9,582 nucleotides of DNA from Candidatus Wildermuthbacteria bacterium (lineage in GTDB: Bacteria; Patescibacteriota; Minisyncoccia; Minisyncoccales; UBA10102). The stretch spans positions 1 to 9,582 of the forward strand of contig JACOVZ010000046.1 of the NCBI GenBank assembly GCA_016177065.1, written 5' to 3'. How positions within the stretch are numbered: position 1 is the stretch's first letter; each line of letters starts with the position of its first letter. Positions 6,769 to 9,582 of the stretch are shown piece after piece. Position numbers and translations under genes: made by a program. Below the pieces are notes generated by a model. It worked only from the letters and a program-made list of their open reading frames with translations, ran no database searches and was not told where the DNA came from.

Positions 6769-7185
6769 ATGCCAAAAACCGAGGGACAACCAAAAACCGC
6801 ATACTTTGAGGGAGTAGGAGGAAGAAAGACTTCTACTTCCAGAGTGCGCATTGCCAAAGCCAAAGCAAAAGATTTTTTCGTTAATGGAAAGCCTCTTGAG
6901 GCATACTTTCAGAATGCTCAGGATCAGAGGATCTGCAGGGAACCTTTGGAAAAAGGTGCCTCAGATGCGTCTTTTGCGGTGTCTGTGAAAGTTCAAGGAG
7001 GAGGAATCGGAAGCCAGGCAGAGGCAGTGAGGCACGGGCTGGCAAGAGCGCTTATCCTCTGGAAGCCGGAACTCAAAAGCCAGCTCAAACAGCTTGGATT
7101 CTTAAAGAGAGACCCGAGAATGAGAGAACGCAAAAAATTCGGATTAAGGCGAGCCCGCAGAGCCACTCAGTGGAGCAAACGGTAG
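6769..7185 (+). CDS. rpsI: Ribosomal protein uS9
   Basis: 138-residue uS9, whose C-terminal tail reaches the P-site tRNA in the 30S head. Motifs seen are FEGVGGRKTSTSRVRI (13-28), the VNGKPLEAYF strand (38-47), GGGIGSQAEAVRHGLARAL (77-95), and the invariant tail FLKRDPRMRERKKFGLRRAR (111-130) ending QWSKR. The conserved terminal Lys-Arg is intact, so the gene is full length at the 3' end. The start at 6769 has no SD and is 6 nt from rplM, the near-universal rplM-rpsI pairing. It is the last gene of the operon; its stop is 3 nt from the stop of the convergent PEGA-domain gene, leaving no room for a separate terminator. Confidence 0.97.
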   Translation: MPKTEGQPKTAYFEGVGGRKTSTSRVRIAKAKAKDFFVNGKPLEAYFQNAQDQRICREPLEKGASDASFAVSVKVQGGGIGSQAEAVRHGLARALILWKPELKSQLKQLGFLKRDPRMRERKKFGLRRARRATQWSKR

Positions 7186-7188
7186 TTT

Positions 7189-8601
7189 TTACGGAATCAG
7201 TTTTTCTGAAACATATACCAGGCCCTTGCTGAATACGGCGAGGGCTTTGGCGTTTTGTTCCCAGAATATGCCAGGGTCTGGATATGTGCCGAGACTGATG
7301 GCGTTGACGGAATCTCGGCTGTCAGTCTCAGATATTTTTATCTCGTTTCCCGCGGTAAAAGCAAGATAATCATTTTCAAGCCAGACAAGGTTTAAAACAG
7401 TATTTCCAAAGCTTCCAAGGCTTACTATGCTGTTTTGTTTCAGAGAAAGCTGGTCGTTTGCTTCAAGATACAGCACCCGTATTTCAGAACCCTTTGTGTA
7501 GGCGATTCTTTTTCCGTCTTTGTCTGGGGCAACGCTATTGGCATTTGAAGAAAGAACCATAAAATCTTTTTCTGGAGAAAGGCGCGAAAGCTTCGTATGT
7601 TCTTCCAGTATGAATATGTCCTTGCCGGCTGGAATAATCTCGTACGTGGTTTCATTCTGCACAGGATACGCCTTTTCGTTCAAAGCAGCAGGCTGAGCGT
7701 TTGAGGAAAGATCTTTCTGCAAAAGGGTTCCATCTCTTGTAAGGTAGAAAAGATTTTTGTCCTGCACTGTGAAAGCCGCAACGCTGCTTGCAAGAGCAGT
7801 GAAGGGTTCTTTTGTAATGTAGTTGATGATTCCAAGCTCTTGGGATCCTCGCACGGATTTCAATACCGCAGCCTGGTTTGGATCCTGAGGGACGAAAGAA
7901 GCTTCAAGAATGTTCCTTCCCGTGAAATCCAGCGAGCAGGCAACAAGCAGGCAGGGATCTCTTTGATTTCCCTGCAGATTCCATATCGCTGTTGCCGTTT
8001 CTTTGTCTGAAATGGTGCGGACAAGAATTCTTGAGGAGTCCTCTGCCCATTGAAGGCTCAGAATGCCCTCTTCCGCCTTTCCTTTCGCAATTGTTCTTTC
8101 CTGGTTTTGCGCAGGCTCCCAAAGCACCAGGTCCCAGGAATTGTCAGGAAAGGTTTTTTGCAGGATCAGTTTTCCTCCTTCAGGAGACGGCCAGAACTGA
8201 GATACGTTTTGGAACACAGACTTAAATGTTCTTTCTTCAGGGAAGAGAATGACGTTTTTTACCTGCGTTACTTGTTTTGGCTGTATCGCAAGAGTTTTTG
8301 TCCAAGGCTCAAACCCTTCTTTCTCAATGCGTACGCTGTAGGATTTCGGGAGAAGATTTCCCAGAAGCGTTGAGTTGAAGATGAAATCCGTTCTTTTGAC
8401 AAATTCATTGTTGATGTAAATGTCCGCTCTCCCCGGAGTTGCTTTAATATACAGGCCTCCAGTCTGGGCAATGATTTTGGAATTCCAGTCAATGCGATAC
8501 CCCTGAGAATACAGAATGACAGAGGGCGTGCCCAAAAGGAAGAACGCGGTTAGCGCGAGAAAGAGAATTGTCCGGGAGCGTTTTGTCATACTGCAAAGCA
8601 T
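7189..8601 (-). CDS. Membrane-anchored PEGA-domain / beta-propeller-like protein
   Basis: Predicted 470-residue protein, function unknown. An N-terminal hydrophobic segment (about residues 11-32: RTILFLALTAFFLLGTPSVI and onward) after a basic tip is a membrane anchor or uncleaved signal. A PEGA domain follows (about 47-118): GGLYIKATPGRADIYINNE, then LLPKSYSVRIEKEGFEPWTK, the typical two-part PEGA pattern. The rest is beta-rich with recurring blade-like units, for example WPSPEGGKLILQK, LQWAEDSSRILVR, APDKDGKRIAYTKGSEIRVLY, LVWLENDYLAFTAGNEIKI and FWEQNAKALAVFSKGLVYV. These suggest a degenerate WD40/TolB-like propeller. ATG at 8601 was chosen because AGAGGA (8612-8617, minus strand) lies 10 nt before it; ATG at 8589 and TTG at 8623-8625 are alternatives. 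Similar PEGA proteins are common in Patescibacteria and are thought to be surface proteins (inference). Confidence 0.78.
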   Translation of the reverse strand: MLCSMTKRSRTILFLALTAFFLLGTPSVILYSQGYRIDWNSKIIAQTGGLYIKATPGRADIYINNEFVKRTDFIFNSTLLGNLLPKSYSVRIEKEGFEPWTKTLAIQPKQVTQVKNVILFPEERTFKSVFQNVSQFWPSPEGGKLILQKTFPDNSWDLVLWEPAQNQERTIAKGKAEEGILSLQWAEDSSRILVRTISDKETATAIWNLQGNQRDPCLLVACSLDFTGRNILEASFVPQDPNQAAVLKSVRGSQELGIINYITKEPFTALASSVAAFTVQDKNLFYLTRDGTLLQKDLSSNAQPAALNEKAYPVQNETTYEIIPAGKDIFILEEHTKLSRLSPEKDFMVLSSNANSVAPDKDGKRIAYTKGSEIRVLYLEANDQLSLKQNSIVSLGSFGNTVLNLVWLENDYLAFTAGNEIKISETDSRDSVNAISLGTYPDPGIFWEQNAKALAVFSKGLVYVSEKLIP

Positions 8602-8611
8602 ATCCCATTTT

Positions 8612-8617
8612 TCCTCT
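8612..8617 (-). promoter_or_regulatory. Ribosome binding site deciding the PEGA-gene start
   Basis: AGAGGA on the minus strand, 10 nt before the ATG at 8601. It favours that codon over the ATG at 8589 (22 nt away) and excludes the TTG at 8625, which lies upstream of the element. Confidence 0.55.
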
Positions 8618-8633
8618 TTTTGCAACGCGTTCC

Positions 8634-8679
8634 TAACTCGACTAAGTCAAGTTATCTCAAACTTGACTTAGTTGAGTTA
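8634..8679. promoter_or_regulatory. Two 19-bp quasi-palindromes forming a near-perfect inverted repeat (operator candidate)
   Basis: Arm 1 is AACTCGACTAAGTCAAGTT (8635-8653) and arm 2 is AACTTGACTTAGTTGAGTT (8660-8678), separated by ATCTCA. The arms are reverse complements except at one position, and one more base pair extends the outside (T8634/A8679). Each arm is itself a quasi-palindrome of two 9-mers around a central base. The four half-sites are therefore AACTCGACT, AACTTGACT, AACTTGACT and AACTCAACT. Centres are 25 bp apart. This layout fits two adjacent sites for a dimeric winged-helix regulator (a MarR-like site is a guess). A hairpin of about 20 bp in RNA is also possible. No U-tract follows on either strand, so it is not a terminator. 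It lies between the divergent PEGA and Nudix genes, 33 bp from the former start and 22 bp upstream of the Nudix -35. Confidence 0.7.
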
Positions 8680-8685
8680 TCCACA
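8677..8685 (+). promoter_or_regulatory. DnaA-box sequence TTATCCACA
   Basis: Exact match to the classical 9-mer DnaA box. It shares its first three bases with the outer end of the second quasi-palindrome and lies 16 bp upstream of the Nudix -35 element. I saw only this one clear copy here, so an origin is not supported. It may be a regulatory DnaA site or chance. Confidence 0.35.
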
Positions 8686-8700
8686 GGGAAGCGCAAAAAG

Positions 8701-8738
8701 TTGACATGGAGATGGGAAAATAGTAGTAAGATTATACG
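8701..8738 (+). promoter_or_regulatory. Candidate promoter of the Nudix gene
   Basis: A perfect -35 TTGACA is at 8701-8706. The matching -10 is unclear: TAAGAT (8727-8732) has 4/6 matches at a long 20-nt spacing, and TATACG (8733-8738) is farther still. A leader of about 30-35 nt containing the strong SD would result. The -35 is convincing; the complete promoter is tentative. Confidence 0.4.
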
Positions 8739-8763
8739 TATTCGTAGCACATTAACTTTGCAT

Positions 8764-8770
8764 GGAGGTG
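8764..8770 (+). promoter_or_regulatory. Strong Shine-Dalgarno of the Nudix gene
   Basis: GGAGGTG ends 4 nt before the GTG at 8775 (5 nt from GGAGGT). It is the strongest SD in the window and supports the GTG start. It contrasts with the ribosomal operon, where most starts have no recognisable SD. Confidence 0.75.
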
Positions 8771-8774
8771 AATC

Positions 8775-9449
8775 GTGGCAGAAAAGCATGTTCATACATG
8801 GGAAGATTGGAGAAAACAACTCTGGTATACTCCTGAAGGTCGCTTGCAAGCTGAGTTTAGAACCTGCAATGGTTGTACTGTTGTGGAGGCGCGGAGCATA
8901 GAGTATGATCAGCGTCCTGCAGTACTTCAGCCAACCATTGGAGTGTTTGCTGGCATCTTTAGTACTACAGGACAGATTTTAGGGAAAAGGATCATGACAG
9001 GAAAATTTGCTGGTGAGATTGATCTTCCTGGTGGCGGTATTGATGCAAAAAAAGCCTCACAAGCTCTTGATGAGCGCCTAATTCTTGAGGAGCTTATCCG
9101 AGAGGTTAAAAAAGAGACTGGGATTGACCTAGAGAAACCAAGCTCTTCCTGGAAGGTTCATCTGCCAGTCGTCCTCAAGGGCGGAGGTGATTGGGCGATT
9201 CCTATCTCAATTCATCATCCGACGTTTAGTTCTTGGGCTCCCGAGAATTGCCTCTTTCTTTCTCCATCGGATGTTGAGTTCTTCGCTAGAAAACCAGCCG
9301 GAGAGCGTATTCTCAGCGGATGGGGCAAGCGCATGCACAGGATGTTTCTTAGGCTACTGTGCGACAGTCCAAATCCTGCGCACGCAGCAACAGCATATAT
9401 GATGCTTTCCAAGTTCCATGAAGATATGGGAATTGTTCTATCGTATTGA
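8775..9449 (+). CDS. Nudix-like hydrolase with a divergent Nudix box
   Basis: 224-residue predicted Nudix-fold protein, probably a soluble hydrolase of a nucleoside-diphosphate-linked compound; the substrate cannot be told. Core strands include QPTIGVFAGIFSTTGQILG (52-70) and GKFAGEIDLPGGGID (77-91), the usual lead-in to a Nudix box. The helix is EELIREVKKETGIDLE (105-120). Compared with G-x5-E-x7-REUxEExGU, the glycine-to-REV distance is about 7-8 residues longer (GGG at 86-88, R109). One of the paired acidic positions is Lys (REVKKETG), while E110 and E114 remain. Divalent-metal binding may thus be altered. The N-terminus has WEDWRKQLWYTPEGR and a CxxC (31-34). The GTG start is fixed by GGAGGTG upstream. 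Six of 19 glycine codons are GGT, unlike rpsK, which has none, suggesting different ancestry. An intrinsic terminator follows, so it is probably monocistronic. Confidence 0.75.
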   Translation: MAEKHVHTWEDWRKQLWYTPEGRLQAEFRTCNGCTVVEARSIEYDQRPAVLQPTIGVFAGIFSTTGQILGKRIMTGKFAGEIDLPGGGIDAKKASQALDERLILEELIREVKKETGIDLEKPSSSWKVHLPVVLKGGGDWAIPISIHHPTFSSWAPENCLFLSPSDVEFFARKPAGERILSGWGKRMHRMFLRLLCDSPNPAHAATAYMMLSKFHEDMGIVLSY

Positions 9450-9475
9450 TACTAGTGATGCTCAATGAATCGTTG

Positions 9476-9515
9476 GCGCCTTTCTTCTCCTTACAGGGAA
9501 GATAGGCGCTTTTTT
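9476..9515 (+). terminator. Intrinsic terminator after the Nudix gene
   Basis: The stem arms are 9476-9489 and 9496-9509, 14 positions long. The base is GCGCCT paired with AGGCGC, with one T-T mismatch (9482/9503) and one T-G wobble (9488/9497). The loop is CTTACA. Six Ts (9510-9515) follow directly, then C and more Ts. It lies 27 nt after the Nudix stop and is the only convincing intrinsic terminator in the window. Confidence 0.88.
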
Positions 9516-9528
9516 CTTTCCGCAGTTT

Positions 9529-9537
9529 TGATAGAAT
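9529..9537 (+). promoter_or_regulatory. Candidate extended -10 promoter for the gene at the right edge
   Basis: TG-A-TAGAAT at 9529-9537 matches an extended -10 with a 5/6 hexamer. No good -35 is seen; the T-rich terminator tail lies there. The expected transcription start coincides with the ATG at 9544, so a leaderless mRNA is suggested. Confidence 0.4.
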
Positions 9538-9543
9538 TGATGT

Positions 9544-9582
9544 ATGAATTTTTTGCCGAAGATTGAACGGGTGACCCGGGAC
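9544..9582 (+). CDS. Start of an unidentified gene, cut by the window edge
   Basis: Thirteen codons, MNFLPKIERVTRD, run open to the end of the window. The family cannot be recognised from so little. Support comes from position: it follows a terminator and an extended -10 whose predicted start site falls on the ATG. No SD precedes it. The competing ATG at 9540 hits a stop after eight codons. Confidence 0.4.
   Translation, partial: MNFLPKIERVTRD

Noticed and set aside
7186..7215. Small TCAG/CTGA hairpin with a T5 loop just after rpsI as a terminator
   Set aside because: Only a 4-bp stem, the Ts are in the loop rather than after the stem, and it lies within the PEGA coding sequence.
8602..8625. 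TTG at 8623-8625 as the start of the PEGA-domain gene
   Set aside because: The AGAGGA ribosome-binding element lies downstream of that codon and is well spaced for the ATG at 8601.
8634..8685. The long inverted repeat as an intrinsic terminator or transposon end
   Set aside because: No T-tract follows on either strand, the arms are only moderately GC-rich, and there is no transposase or target-site duplication.
8634..8690. Replication origin, suggested by the DnaA box and inverted repeats
   Set aside because: Only one clear DnaA box, no AT-rich unwinding tract, and no dnaA, dnaN or rpmH nearby.
8620..8901. Forward reading frame across the intergenic region and the Nudix start
   Set aside because: It reads through the palindromes and promoter and overlaps the well-supported Nudix gene in another frame; the translation resembles nothing known.

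Overview
The window looks like a chromosomal segment of a reduced-genome bacterium, most likely a member of the Patescibacteria (Candidate Phyla Radiation), possibly Parcubacteria-like. This rests on several visible traits taken together. The translation and transcription proteins are unusually compact: AlaRS has no C-terminal domain, RpoA has no CTD, S4 has no N-terminal segment, and L13 is short. An FtsA/PilM-like ATPase is paired with a membrane-anchored baseplate-J-like protein. A PEGA-domain protein sits next to a ribosomal operon. Genes are packed almost without gaps, and many starts lack a Shine-Dalgarno sequence. The lineage assignment is inference; no 16S gene is present.

Layout: (1) Bases 1-3484 (+) hold a tightly coupled three-gene unit: the 3' part of alaS, an actin-fold FtsA/PilM-like ATPase that starts inside the alaS stop (ATGA overlap), and a single-pass membrane protein with a baseplate-J-like domain whose start overlaps the ATPase gene by 14 nt. 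(2) Bases 3477-7185 (+) hold a ribosomal/transcription operon, infA-rpmJ-rpsM-rpsK-rpsD-rpoA-rplQ-rplM-rpsI. It is headed by a plausible extended -10 promoter that leaves infA almost without a 5' leader. This is the classical alpha operon with infA-rpmJ in front and rplM-rpsI attached behind. (3) Bases 7189-8601 (-) hold a convergent gene for a membrane-anchored PEGA-domain/beta-propeller-like protein, whose stop lies 3 nt from the rpsI stop. (4) Bases 8602-8774 form a divergent intergenic region with two 19-bp quasi-palindromes (four related 9-mer half-sites), a perfect DnaA-box sequence touching them, and a consensus -35. (5) Bases 8775-9449 (+) hold a Nudix-like hydrolase with a strong Shine-Dalgarno and a GTG start, closed by a good intrinsic terminator. 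(6) From 9544 the first 13 codons of another gene run off the window.

How it fits together: the operon supplies initiation factor 1, ribosomal proteins and the RNA polymerase alpha subunit. The upstream trio joins a tRNA synthetase to an ATPase/bitopic-partner pair that resembles the PilM-PilN or FtsA-membrane-partner logic. The Nudix gene and its control region look like a separate, possibly acquired, regulated unit. No CRISPR array, insertion sequence, tRNA or rRNA gene is visible. The most interesting observations are the ATPase/baseplate-J pair, the CTD-less RpoA, the N-terminally shortened S4, and the paired palindromes upstream of the Nudix gene.
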